Source of the DNA: Sisyra terminalis
Lineage: Eukaryota; Arthropoda; Insecta; Neuroptera; Sisyridae
Direction: 5' to 3'
Assembly (NCBI GenBank): GCA_958496175.1
Contig: OY292276.1
Location: forward strand, 54,015,080 to 54,079,079
DNA: 64,000 nucleotides
In this document: in pieces, positions 24,581 through 35,330 of the stretch
Layout: every line of letters begins with the position of its first letter
Position numbering within the stretch: position 1 is the first letter of the stretch
The notes under the pieces: generated by a model
Database searches by the model: none
What the model saw: the letters and a program-made list of their open reading frames with translations, nothing else
What the model was told of the DNA's origin: nothing
Translations under genes and position numbers: made by a program

Positions 24581-25311
24581 AAAGTAATTTCAAGTTTAAA
24601 CCACGTTCCGATTGTAAATATATTTATGGATGTAAGGACTGCAACACCGGCAACATTTAGGCAGATGTTTATCGCTAAAAAAGCAATAAGGGTTCAAGTA
24701 ACTAGTAAAAAACTATAAAAAAAAAACTCAATCTTACAACCTGAAAGTATGAGAGAAAACGAAATATCAAAACAAACCTTTCCCTCTTATTCAATGTTAG
24801 TAATGTTTCCAATATTGCAACCGATGGGTCGGTCTTCAGACGAATTTATATTTTTTAGTTTTCTTTTAAAAGTGAGTTACATAAATCATTTAAATCTATT
24901 TCTTTTAAATGATAATGGAACATTAAAAAGTTATTGTACGATTGTAGAGTAATTGGCATTTATTAAAACCGAGGTAAAGAGGTACCTAAACAAATTTGAA
25001 GACTAGCAATGGGTTTGACAATTTCTGATTTCAAAGAACTTCTAAGTCACCAAAACGCAACTACCATGGGGTAATTAAACTTTGAAAGTAATGAATGGTA
25101 TGTTGTTTTTACCTATGGTTTGTTTAGATTTAATTAAATTTACATAAACTTAATTTGTTGTCGGTTTTTTTTTTCAGTTTTAGACTACAATTGGAATGGT
25201 TTTTACAAATCGCGTTGCAAAGTGAGTTGCAATCACCAAGTGCATCAATTTTTCACCTGAAAAATCCAAAAGTACGTAGGATTAATAAACCAAGACATTA
25301 TGAACAACCAT
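24581..25311. repeat. Long inverted repeat, right arm (copy 2, truncated)
   Basis: Matches 10,697-11,418 and then stops sharply after GAACAACCAT at 25,311, where the ~315-bp repeat family begins. The outer half of the arm is missing. A 67-codon frame at 24,749-24,952 ends with FLLKVSY across a GTGAGT donor-like word, as in copy 1. Confidence 0.85.
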
Positions 25312-25319
25312 AGTACTAC

Positions 25320-25510
25320 AGGACTTATAGTTTCGATTGTTAACAATATGTGACAATTTTTGTCACAAATCAACGATGGTTAACTCACGTTTATTTTTGT
25401 CGGAAAAAGTTTGTGTTCCGAATTTGATAAAGATTGTTATATTATCGTTTGATACATTGTTACGAACCCGAAACTGTACTTTGATCGAAAATTATCCCTT
25501 ATTTAACGAT
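25320..25510. repeat. Single ~315-bp-family repeat unit
   Basis: Contains CAACGATGGTTAACTCACG, AAAGATTGTTATATTATCG and CTTATTTAACGATGTTACA in the same order as 14,880-15,605. It follows the truncated right arm directly. Confidence 0.75.
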
Positions 25511-25622
25511 GTTACATGCGATTTTACCGACTTTAGGGTTAATTAAATCCGTTATCGAGAAATATTGAAAATTTGCACTATAAACGGATCGAACCTAAAA
25601 CCTACTAGTTTTGGACTAAGCC
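25511..25622 (-). repeat. tRNA-like SINE, copy 2
   Basis: Same body and head as 15,606-15,735. The B-box-like word is GGTTCGATCC (minus strand, near 25,583). The A-box end is lost after about 25,622, so it is truncated. Confidence 0.55.
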
Positions 25623-25823
25623 CCTCGGTTTATAAATACCGTCTTTTTTATGCGTGTACATATTTCAATAGATTATCGTTTGTTCGTTCTTGAATTGTAG
25701 TACCTATTTTCGAATAAAAGCCAAAAGTATAAAGAAAATGAATCGCATGAAAATAAGCATATCATTATGTTCCATCGCTTAAATATGGAATATTATGCCA
25801 CCTATGGGAAATTTGAGACGGTG

Positions 25824-26246
25824 TAGGGTTACCAATTTTAAATTATAGAAAATCCGGAGAACGTATAACTAAATCCGGAGAGTTGTATTCAATAAAAAAC
25901 AGTTTTAAAAATTTAGCAATTATTCTAGATGATAAAGTTCACAAGCTTTACTGTTTCATTCCATATTCAAAATATAATAAATATATATTTTTTTGACTAT
26001 AAAATCAATTGTTATCGCTTGATAACAGTGGAAAATTTTGCTTTTTATTAACATTGAAAAATGTGGAAAATCGTTTTTGTACACTGGAGTCAAGAAAAAA
26101 TTACATTTTTCTGGAGTATCCGGTTTAAAATGGGGGAGTTAGTAACCCTAAAAAAATCCGGAGTTTATTTTTGTAAATTGGAGTCTGGAGAAAACATTAT
26201 TTTTCTGGAGTCTCCGGACTAAAACTGGAGAGTTGGTATAACCTTA
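25824..26246. mobile_element. TAGGGTTACC hAT-like MITE
   Basis: Starts TAGGGTTACCAA and ends TTGGTATAACCTTA (imperfect inverted ends). It is flanked by AGACGGTG (25,816-25,823) and GGACGGTG (26,247-26,254), an 8-bp duplication with one mismatch. The interior contains several TCCGGAG and CTGGAGT words repeated in both orientations. No coding capacity. hAT assignment rests on the 8-bp duplication only. Confidence 0.65.
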
Positions 26247-26811
26247 GGACGGTGATTTTTAATCACACAAATAAGTTTCATAATAATTAATGTTCGATAT
26301 ATTATGAAGTTTTAAATCTGTAAATTAAAAAAAATAAATTGATAATTGTCAATCATTCCTTATGCAACGACGTAATAAACCTACGAAGTTTAAATTGATT
26401 TTCGAACCCGAAACTGTGCTCACTGATTTAAGTGACCAACCATATCGATTAATTGTAAATTTATTTAACGGATTTAAATTTAAATTAAATATTTTTTTTT
26501 TAATTAAATACGATTGTAATATTTGATATTGCGATTCAGATTCATAATGTATTTTTTTCCATTTCACATCCATAAGACAGTTTTTTATCAAAAATATTTG
26601 AAACATAAATGCTCAATAGTAAAACCGGGCGATATGATAAAAAATATGGTACATTATCTATGCCCATCTCTTCTTTATTCGATACTTAAAATTCCAAATA
26701 TTATTTGGATATAATAAAGAAGTTTTAATTAGTTTAAAATTTTGATTGATAACCAAAATCGATGTTTGATATTAAAAATTCCAGCCAAGTAATTTCCATG
26801 TAGGTTTACTA

Positions 26812-26971
26812 CAAGGTTTGTAAACTACACAGGTGGCTCCATTAGAAAAAAAAATGACGTCATACGAAGAATTTTGAAATTGAATCAGTCAGAAGTACGC
26901 ATTTCTTCTGGATACGTCACGTATCCATCACGTAGCCACCATGAGGCCACTTGTGAATTTTATAAACCTTG
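26812..26971. mobile_element. 160-bp MITE with 27-bp inverted ends
   Basis: The left end CAAGGTTTGTAAACTACACA pairs with the reverse complement of the right end CAAGGTTTATAAAATTCACA, and both continue into GTGGC. Flanks are a perfect GGTTTACTA at 26,803-26,811 and 26,972-26,980. A 9-bp duplication suggests a Mutator-like source; if the first G is chance it would be 8 bp and hAT-like. The interior holds GATACGTCACGTATCC, itself nearly palindromic. Confidence 0.75.
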
Positions 26972-27233
26972 GGTTTACTATTCATCAAACGTACAATAAC
27001 AAGAGGGATATCGTAAGAAAATATTAAATTTGAGATGCAACCGTAACACGAATATGCATAGCTGATTGCATACCCACGACAATAAATATGATTTAAACGT
27101 ACGTATTAAGGGGTGGTTTTTCCTTATAACGATTGAATACCGGTATACGATTATTTTGTAAAGAATGGAATTATCTAAGGTTTTTGTTTTCTAATTGTCA
27201 TTTACCGTCTTTTTATAACTACTAAGGTCCTTT

Positions 27234-27350
27234 AGCGACTCTAGGGTTAATTATATCCGTTATCAAGAAATATTGAAAATTTGCACGATAAGAGGATTGA
27301 ACCCAAAACCTACTAGTTTTGGAGTGGTCACCTAGACAAGTCGGCTGAAA
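27234..27350 (-). repeat. tRNA-like SINE, copy 3
   Basis: Same order as the copy at 15,606-15,735: GACTCTAGGGTTAATTATATCC, GAAATATTGAAAATTTGCAC, then GGATTGAACCCAAAACCTAC and GGAGTGGTCACCTAGAC on the plus strand. It lies outside the tandem duplication, so the family is dispersed. Confidence 0.55.
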
Positions 27351-28450
27351 ATAATTAAGGGAATTAATGAAATTAAAAACTATAATAAGTTTGTTAATAT
27401 CGAAAAGCAGTCTAAACAGTCGAAGAGCTGTCTAATATTCCTAATCAATTTTGGTCGACCACTCAAATACCCAAAAGTGTCCAGGAACTGTTAGTATAGA
27501 AAATTCTATGCTGCAACACGGTAATACAAGACTCCTCTGCAGAAGAATTAGCTCTAGAAAAAACTTATAAATTAAGGCGAGTGGGTGATATAGCCTTGCC
27601 CTTTATAATCGTTAAATTTTATTCCATCGGATTTCCATTAATTTCAATCGTTACATTTTCTAAGTGATAGAAAAATTGAAAGCTTAAGTGATGTTCGAAT
27701 TATAATTTTTTGATATTTTCCTTAGTAATCAATTGATTTTTACTAATTAAGCATTAAAAATTTGCATACTAGATATCAATACGTTGATACAATGGAGGCT
27801 AATTATTACATTGATTTAAAATCAAAAGTTGTAACAAAATTTTGTGAATTAATTGTACAATAAAAAAACGAAAGTACTTTCTGGTATACCTAGTATTATA
27901 TTTAGTACAAGATTTTAATAAGGGATATCCCATGTAAAGGTATTTTTTTATCGTTTTTGATTGATAATGTGGGATTTAAAAGACCGCTATTCCTTAATAA
28001 TGATAAATTCTCACGATAATATTAGCGAAAAAACATTCACTGGAATATTCTTAAGACAAGATATATGTCCTGTGAGTACCCTCTGTGAATACTCTTACCT
28101 CACAGAAGTCAATGTTCAAAGGAGAAAATGAATATAAAGGGCAATTTTCTTTGCCAACTTTTCAAATTATTGCCATTGGGTTTGAGGCCATCTGACCAAC
28201 CGCTGAAATTTTTTTTCGATTTAATGATAAGATTTATCGGTTTTAACCTACTATAAGCAGTTAGAGGAATTCAAATTATTTTTTTTAGTAAGGGTACCTA
28301 GTACTGATTATTAAAAAAGATACGTTTGTCTGATTATTGTACGGAACAAATTTTTGTCGTTGGTGTAAAAAATCAATCACAATTTCACTTTTCGATGTTA
28401 AATGTTTGAATGGACTTTTTATTAAGTGTATGAGAAGATATATTATTTGA
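27351..28450. other. AT-rich intergenic stretch
   Basis: No open frame, RNA gene or clear repeat was recognised. It lies downstream of the Wnt gene's 3' end. Confidence 0.5.
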
Positions 28451-28707
28451 CTCGTTTATTTTGAAAGTGGCGTAAGTCCATTTCAAGGACGGTCTACATG
28501 GTGATTCTTTTTCTTGTAACTAGAACAAAATATGTTAATTATTTAACTGCTAAATTTTCGCAAATTACTGATTTCATTTTAGTTGATAACAAAAACGCCA
28601 ATTATTCCCTCCTCCTTAGTATCTTATGTTCCTATGGTTAAAAACATGATAACACTATAGGGATTGTTCTTGAAATGGACTTAACTCACATTCAAAATAA
28701 ATGGTTC
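28451..28707. mobile_element. CGTTTATTTTGAAAGTGG MITE, copy 1
   Basis: Left end CGTTTATTTTGAAAGTGG, with GTAAGTCCATTTCAAG inside it. The right end is the matching inverted GGACTTAACTCACATTCAAAATAAATGG. ATTTGA flanks both ends (28,445-28,450; 28,708-28,713) and may be the target duplication. Related copies are at 57,192-57,422 and 57,672-57,892. Length about 257 bp, non-coding. Confidence 0.65.
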
Positions 28708-29431
28708 ATTTGAAGAATATTTCTTCGGAAAACTTTCTTAAAACTTTAGTCAATCGAAAGGTTATATGTGAATAAATGTTAATTTTTCTTTGGGTACAAA
28801 TATTAAAATACAAATACATTTCTTTCATATTTTTTTCTTTCTTTAAAGTTCCTAGTAAATGGTTCCTAAATATAATAAAATTATTTTTTATCTCTTTATT
28901 TTTCATTTAAGTATAATATATTACCTAATAAAAGTAGAGTATTAAATTACAAATTACATTTGATTATAATTAAACATACAAAAATTAATATAAACATTTT
29001 TCTATTATTCGACAACGTTAAAAATATTTTGTAATCAATATTTTTTCACATGCAATTATTTAAAATAGAAAAAAAAACATAACATAATACATATAGAGGT
29101 ACATAACATTAAAAAAAATTCTGTTAAATTAATAAAATTAAATATAAAATAATAAATACACACCATATAAAATTTACATAAATATCATTATCGTTCAATT
29201 TCGAATACACTTGGAGACACAAAAGAAAATAAAATTTGTAAAAAAAAAACGAGTATTTTATATCGTTATTGTATTATTTTCTATATAACGGTATTTTCTT
29301 CGGGCTCTTGCAAATTTCTTCCTTTTTTTTGTAAAAGTGAATATTTTCATTGACGTTAATTGTTGTCAGAAATTAATAAAAATATTTTTTCGATTTTTTT
29401 TTTCAAAGAAAATAAAAAGAACTATAATTGT
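28708..29431 (-). other. Wnt 3' flank and probable 3' UTR
   Basis: AT-rich sequence directly downstream (minus strand) of the Wnt stop codon. No other gene is seen. No strong AATAAA in a clear position was fixed; AATACA occurs near 29,268. The UTR end is therefore unknown. Confidence 0.4.
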
Positions 29432-29583
29432 TTATTTGCACGTGTACTCTTCGGTTCGATCGTGGCACGTATCACAATTGACCGAACAGCACCAATGAAA
29501 TTTGCAGTTGCATTGCCACGTTCGGGTGTATTGATGGGTGTTATATCCTCGACCACAACACATCAAATCACAACCATCCATAC
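29432..29583 (-). CDS. Wnt7: Wnt last coding exon
   Basis: The acceptor TTTTCAG lies at 29,584-29,590. The exon completes the glycine codon split with the previous exon and reads [20 protein letters not shown], then [15 protein letters not shown] and EEYTCK, then TAA at 29,434-29,432. It carries 12 cysteines of the C-terminal cystine-knot-like domain, all at expected Wnt positions. The frame is intact. Confidence 0.94.
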
Positions 29584-30142
29584 CTGAAAAAAAATCCAAA
29601 ACTTGGTCTTAATATTTAACTATAACAACCAACGATTTTAGCCGTTACCTTTTGATACTCGGTTGCATTTTCTTCCGGCAGTTCCTAGCGATCCGGTGGA
29701 TAAGTCTTTTTCGCAATAGTTGGGCGACACTTGTAAATAGACCAGTTCGGATCGTTTTGGAACACGTTTTTGTGACGATTTCGATCGCTTCAGTAGCAAA
29801 TGGAGTTTCCTCGTTTTTCGCACGGGATCAATCATCCGGGGACTAGGACTACCGCTCGCTGCAAATACTGACTTGGCACGATAATATTTCCGCATCAAAC
29901 TATCGCCAATTTTCCGGAACGGAGGCAACGTTTTCCAGCACGTTTTCATTGTACAACTGCCCGAAACGCCGTGGCACTTACATTCCATTTGAAGATTCAT
30001 TTTTACGGCCTAAAGTAGAAAGAAAAAAAAAAAGGAAATTGTAACTATAAAAGTAAATAAATAATATTTAATTATAAGTAGTAAAATTATGGTTAAAATT
30101 TAGTTAACTTATTACTAACTAACTAGTTATTTAGTAAACTAC

Positions 30143-30176
<34 letters not shown>

Positions 30177-33100
30177 GGTGGTCCTTATTTAGGGTTTGTC
30201 CGAATTTTTTTTTCGAGATAATGAGATAATCCTAAATCGGTTCTAAATCTATTAAAAAAAATTCATGCCAAGTTATAGCTCTTAATTTTAATTTTAACCC
30301 GACCCCCTCGACAGCCAAAGTTTTAAATGGAAATAACACGGGAAAAGTTCTGTTGATTTTTTGAATTTTTTTTTCATCATGGAATAATGAACAGATCATG
30401 CCGACCAATAACAATTCTTATAGCAAATTTAACGCTCTACAAAAAAGTTCTCTTATGATTTTTTGCTAACTGTAACGGTTTCTGAGTTATTTAAGGTCAT
30501 AGTTGAAGCTTAAGTCAATTTTACGATTTTTCTATTTCTACCGTCGTTTATTGATTTAAAAATGAAAAAAAGATAATAATTCATAACTTAGACGACTTTT
30601 TTTACTTTCACGCATGCTCTGAAAGAAAATTATTATTTTATTTAAAAAATCGACTATAACTTGGCATGATTTTTTTTAAATAGATTTAGAACCGATTTAG
30701 GACTATCGTGAAAAAAATTTCGGACAAACCCTAATATATATACATATATATGTATATTAGACTGATTCAAAAAAAAGGATGATTTTTTTTCTTAACTATA
30801 TCGAAAATATTGTTGGGAATGACAAAAACAAAATCCTGTGAAAGTTTAAGCTCTTAATATTAATATTAAGAGGTACCGCATCGCAAATTTCGATTTTCCG
30901 TTTAAATAACATGAGAACAATATTCCCTTGCACTTTGAAATTTTATAGCTCACGTTGGTGACAATATTTCGAAATGACCAAGATACATTCTTGTAGAAAA
31001 TGAACGATTTACAAAAAAGGTCTCTTACAAATTTTTGATATATTTATTTCTTCAAAAGTTATTCGAGGTCAAAGTTGCACTAAAGATAAATTTTAATATT
31101 TTTTCAAATTTTTGACACAACCATAAATTTTATAGGACATTTTTTTTAGAGCACTTTTTTTCTATAACTTATTTTTCTATAAAAGTTTTTGATATTTTTC
31201 ACAGGTGCTAAGTTATTTAATTAAAATAAAAAAAAGAATTTTAATGTTAAAAATATAATAGTTCAGGGAATTTTCAACTTAATGCAAATAACTAAGGACC
31301 TGTGAAAAATATCAAAAACTTTTATAGAGATAAGTTATAGGAAAAAAAGTACTTTACAAAAAATGTTCTATATAATTTTCTCATAAAATTGATGGTTGTG
31401 TCCAAAAACTGAAAAAAATATTAAAATTTCTCTTTAATACAATTTTGACCTCGAATAACTTTTGAAAGAATAAGTATATCAAAAACTTGTACGAGACTTT
31501 TTTTTGTAGATCGTTTAATTTTCTACAAGAATATATCTTGGTCATTCCGAAATATTGTCACCAACGTGAGCTATAAAATTCCAAAGTGCAAGAGAATATT
31601 GTTTGAATATCGAAGCTATTATCGAGAAACATTTGAACTTTTCGATGTCCTAAATCCCTGTTATTAATAATAAAGATTATATTGATTGTTAGAGGATACT
31701 ATTCAAATACAAATTGTTTTTTTTCTGAAAAATAGGATGAAGGATTTTAAATTGTGGCAATGTCTTTCGACAAATTTTCCGGGATTAACCTGGAGTAGCT
31801 TTGGTTTAATGGATCTATGGTAATGGATCAAATTGCATGAAAGCTTCAAAAGTAGAAATCGTAAAAGATATATTTCTGCAGCAAAGGACATACGAAAATA
31901 AGTATAGTGAATCGGCCCCAGAAGGGTATTTAGTTCATAATTTCAGGGTATGTTGGTACTATTAAGATACATTAATTCGGCAAGTTTCAGATTCCTATGT
32001 ATTACGATTTTCTTCAAAAATCGAAAGAAGCTGGAAATAAAAAAAAATTCAGAAACTTGTGGATCGATTTATTTGAATTTTGGATATATTATTGGATATG
32101 CTGATGGTAGCTTCTAGAAAAAAAATTAAGAGCTTTATAGGTTTATAAGATTCTTAAAAAAAGAGAGCTTTTTATTTTAATTTGATTTTTTAACTGTGAT
32201 ACAATTTTGGTACAATTACGAATTTATTTTTTTCGGATTCCCCATTCAATTTCCTTTAAAATTATGTGTTTTTTAAATTTTAAAAAATGGTACGCCATAT
32301 TGAAAAAATTAAAAACCGATTTTTTTACACAAAAATTCATTAATGTAATAACCAGAAACAGAGCTTACTTGACTACTATACGAGTGCAAATAACAGAAAA
32401 TATTAAAAACAATAATATGAAAACAGTTGTTTTCTATTAAATGAATTCAATTGTTAATATAAAAATTATTTTCAATATGGCGTACCGTTTTTTAAAATTT
32501 AAAAAACACATAATTTTAAAGGAAATTGAATGGGAAATCCGAAAAAAATAAATTCGTAATTGTACCAAAATTGTATCACAGTTAAAAATTCAAATTAAAA
32601 CAAAAAGCTCTCTTTTTTAAGGATATTATCAACCCATAAAACTCTTATGTTTTTTTCTAGAAGCTACCATCAGCTCCTATAACATATCCAAAATTCAAAT
32701 AAATCGATTCACAAGTTTCTGAGAAAACTTTTTTTTCTGATTTCCAGCTTTTTTCGATTTTTGAAGAAACGGTAATACATAGGGATCTGAAACTTGCCGA
32801 ACTAATGTAACTTAATAGTACTAACATACCCTGTCCATATACCAATGTCCTATGTCCTTTCCAAAAAAAACTATTCAATGCAATACTTATAAATATAACA
32901 TCCTTAAAAAATCTGGTTCTTTTCGCTGTTTGGATAAAAAATTCAAAAAACCAACCAAAAACAAAGAAGCATTTCGCATTGTTTTATCCAAATAATTGAT
33001 TCCAAATTCAAATAATCCCTTTAAAATTCCTTAAAAAATCTGTCGAAATCGTGATTGATGATACTTTGTCTTTTTCTTCGTCTTAGTTTCCGTCGACCAA

Positions 33101-34122
33101 AACGTTTTTGTTTCTTTTTTATCGAAAGAATATAAAAAAAAACCGAAACCAAAACCCTTATTTCAATCTCGTTAGCAAAGCCGCCCGGGTCGCGAACAAA
33201 ACCTGCATTTAGCCGATCTATAATAAATCTATTTTAATTGAGATTGAAGACGATTTGCATATTGTTAACTGAACGATCTAACGGACTTGTTGCGGACCTT
33301 GATCCAGCCAGCCACCGGCCAATTATCCACGAAAACATCATATTTTGTATGAAAACAACAAGAAAACATGAAAAATTTAATTAAAATATTCGATTATCGA
33401 GTGAATAAATCAGATTGTAATAAATAGATGGTCGGTGAAGTGTTCTGTTCTTTTATCGGCCGATGATTTGTCATTTGGATGCTTGAGTACCTATCGTCTG
33501 CGATCGGACCCGAGGGCATTAAATACGATGTGTAATTATGCAAATGAGGCTTCAATACGATAATTATTGGTAAATGTTTGTTGTCAAAACCAATTATTGT
33601 CGTTGGTAGATGGACGACGTAAAAGAGTAGCTGAAGGCTTGACGAAGTTAAGATGATAGGGAAATTTGTTTTGGGTCAGGAAAACATATTGGTTTTCGAT
33701 AAGAGTCGACACGTGTAGCTGTTGAGGGTTCTTAATGGGTCTTGGACAAGTCAATTGTGTGGATTTAATGGGCTATAAAAGTATTGTTCACCAAGTGTTA
33801 ACGACTTTCGGCGGCATGAAATGACTTACTTTTCTGCCGGCTTTGTTGTTGTGCAGATTCATGAGGCTGCGGGCGTCGCCCTCGATTTCGCGGGCGTCGA
33901 GAAAGCGCCGCGCAAAACGCATACCGTAGCCGACGTCGGCGCTGCAACCGCCCCATTTCCATCCGGACGCCGGGATCAAAAGTTGGTGCCGGAAACCACT
34001 GCGCCCGGCCGGACCTGGATCACATCCGCACGCTGAAATGTTACCACGAGCACATGCCGCCGTGATGGCATATGCCACACCGGCGCTGCTAATCGCATAT
34101 GTGAACGCCGCCTCTCGACTTC
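29432..34122 (-). CDS. Wnt7: Wnt7-like secreted signalling protein (C-terminal exons, partial)
   Basis: Three exons on the minus strand, 34,122-33,830, 30,009-29,649 and 29,583-29,432, join in frame to about 268 residues ending at a TAA. That is the C-terminal two thirds of a Wnt ligand, a secreted, lipid-modified, cysteine-rich protein that binds Frizzled receptors. In order the protein shows [50 protein letters not shown] (the serine in HGVSGSC is the palmitoleoylation site of the family), [38 protein letters not shown] and [11 protein letters not shown], ending EEYTCK. The SPNYCE, ATGS-like, HQYT and [11 protein letters not shown] wording fits Wnt7 (Drosophila Wnt2) better than Wnt1, 5 or 6. 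Upstream exons with the signal peptide were not found. Confidence 0.93.
29649..30009 (-). CDS. Wnt7: Wnt penultimate coding exon with acylation site
   Basis: Starts after CTTTAG with [19 protein letters not shown] and ends RKCNRVSK plus one base before GTAACG (361 nt, start phase 0, end phase 1). It includes the conserved CHGVSGSC acylation hairpin and a basic linker ([19 protein letters not shown]) of about Wnt7 length. The intron to the last exon is only 65 bp (29,584-29,648). Confidence 0.94.
30145..30173. repeat. (TA)n microsatellite
   Basis: A run of about 14 TA units in the Wnt intron, just before a foldback element. Confidence 0.9.
30191..30732. mobile_element. AGGGTTTGTCCG foldback MITE in Wnt intron
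   Basis: The left arm starts AGGGTTTGTCCGAATTTTTT and contains CCTAAATCGGTTCTAAATCT and ATGCCAAGTTATAG. The right arm is the reverse complement, ending CGGACAAACCCT. Arms are about 100 bp with a central part of about 340 bp. No coding capacity. Flanks are AT-rich, so the target duplication cannot be fixed. Confidence 0.75.
30757..31612. mobile_element. TTAGACTG foldback element in Wnt intron
   Basis: Long imperfect inverted repeat. CCTTGCACTTTGAAATTTTA and GCTCACGTTGGTGACAATAT near 30,928-30,970 pair with the region 31,550-31,590. CAAGATACATTCTTGTAG pairs with 31,520-31,545, and the halves meet near 31,230. The left end TTAGACTGATTCAAAAA resembles the elements at 36,342 and 55,133. The right end seems lost after about 31,612. 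Confidence 0.7.
31945..32832. mobile_element. AGGGTATGTT foldback element in Wnt intron
   Basis: Arms of about 370 bp. AGGGTATGTTGGTACTATTA at 31,945 pairs with the end near 32,832 (AGTACTAACATACCCT). TGATGGTAGCTTCTAGAAA pairs with 32,655-32,675, and AATGGTACGCCATATTG pairs with 32,476-32,490. The short centre (about 32,330-32,460) is AT-rich. Non-coding. Confidence 0.75.
33160..33600. promoter_or_regulatory. Complex non-coding island in Wnt intron (candidate enhancer)
   Basis: Unlike the neighbouring AT-rich DNA this stretch has balanced, complex sequence. It holds an ATTTGCAT octamer (about 33,253), an ATGCAAAT octamer (about 33,539) within TAATTATGCAAATGAG, a homeodomain-type TAATTATTGG and a forkhead-like TGTTTGT (about 33,577). 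It lies a few hundred bases from the internal exon. Enhancer function is inference from composition and motif words only. Confidence 0.3.
33830..34122 (-). CDS. Wnt7: Wnt internal exon (GSREAAF...AGRK)
   Basis: Acceptor TTGTTGCAG, then GAAGTCGAG (the G of the first glycine codon comes from the missing upstream exon). The donor AAAA|GTAAGT lies at 33,830/33,829. 293 nt = 97 codons plus two bases, ending in phase 0. It reads [56 protein letters not shown] and [13 protein letters not shown]. The GC-rich codon use stands out sharply from the AT-rich surroundings. The loop after ACGCD is a few residues longer than in typical vertebrate Wnt7. Confidence 0.94.
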
Positions 34123-34377
34123 CTGCAACAAATAAAAGAAAATACTAAAAAAAAAATCCTTCTTTTGATAGTTGAAAATCTTGGAAAAATCCAAATGTCA
34201 ATATTTGAGAGTAATCGTTAGGGGCCTTGCTGAGTGTGACAAGATGTGATAGGGGGAGGACTTCGGTAACGTGACGCTCGCCGTTCGTCAAAAAATTTTA
34301 AATTAATATTTCTTTCGACTATTTTCCTTTTTCAATTTTTATCATGATAAAAAGTCATTCATTTCGTATTTAGTAAA

Positions 34378-35330
34378 TACTAGCTGATCCCCGCAACTTC
34401 GTCTGCGTAACGTAGGTGTAGATTATATTTTATTTTCAAATTTGCCATTTGTAGTGGTATATATGAAAATTTTTATTTTTCTTATTTCTTTTACGAAAAA
34501 CATAATCATACTTAAAAACACTATTTTGTCGACTTGAAAAAGACATATTTATTAAACTGTTGCAAAGAATAAAATTGTTCTATGTAATAATCAATTAATT
34601 TTCAAAAAATATTTATAAATATCTAAAAAGATTATGTCTATTGCGTATAGCTACGGTAGGTATACCTACCGTAGACCAAATAATCTGTAAATCAATCAGC
34701 ATCTATACATACATAAAAAATATCGCCAAGTTCAATAAAGTTGGTCTTAATTATAAGTAAAGAGCGGTGGCCATGCGATATTTTTCAAATAACATACATT
34801 TTTAAACTTGTGATATCTTTCGAATGGAATGTTCAAATTGAATAACTCAAAAAGTTATATAATGGTATTGAAGCAAACTTAAATATGAAGTCATTTATTT
34901 TGATAAGGATTAATCCCAAAGTATAAATAAAAGAGCTTTTATAACGGTGGCATTTATATATATTTTTTAAAATGAAAAAACACTTATTGTGACATAACTA
35001 TAATAGTTAGACTTATGCTGTCGCTGTATTTTTTGTACATAATGATATGTACTGCAAAATCGTACTACATTATTTTGTTCTATAACCAATAGTTTTCGCA
35101 GCGCATGCGATAAAAGAATGTTTTTTGGTAATTTTTTCAGACCTTGGGTTACATTATTGGAGTTTTAGTATGGATCCCTGACTTTTTTGAAAATTTAATA
35201 TAGCCTATGTTCACCGGAAATACTGTAGCTTCCCAACAGTGAAAGAATTTTTCAAATCGGTCAAGTAGTTTCGGAGCCTATTCAAAGCAAACGAACAATC
35301 AAATCTTTCCTTTTTATAATAATAGATAGA
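34378..35330 (+). mobile_element. Dispersed insect repeat (ACTAGCTGA...TAATAATAGATA)
   Basis: Begins ACTAGCTGATCCCCGCAACT and TCGTCTGCGT, a start seen in a widespread insect repeat. It ends with AAATCGGTCAAGTAGTTTCG, CAAAGCAAACGAACAATCAA and TTTTTATAATAATAGATA, also typical of that family's tail. The class of this family is not settled from sequence alone (SINE-like or MITE-like). No open frame. It lies just upstream of the Wnt internal exon in the gene's orientation. Confidence 0.6.

Larger units (their letters stand above)
17551..25622. repeat. Large tandem duplication, copy 2
   Basis: Second copy of 2,889-15,735. Degenerate satellite is at 17,841-18,510; A/C array at 18,572-19,035; the 4,771-6,725 equivalent at 19,430-21,390. 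A deletion of about 785 bp relative to copy 1 (copy 1 positions about 6,726-7,510) has AATAAAA at the junction in both sequences. The inverted repeat, reverse transcriptase remnant, ~315-bp unit and SINE tail follow. It lacks the retrotransposon and the outer part of the right arm. Confidence 0.85.

Noticed and set aside
29360..29587. 75-codon plus-strand frame over the last Wnt exon
   Set aside because: Antisense shadow; the minus strand gives a perfect Wnt C-terminus.
33821..34036. 71-codon plus-strand frame and a second minus-strand frame over the Wnt internal exon
   Set aside because: Shadows of the GC-rich exon in other frames.
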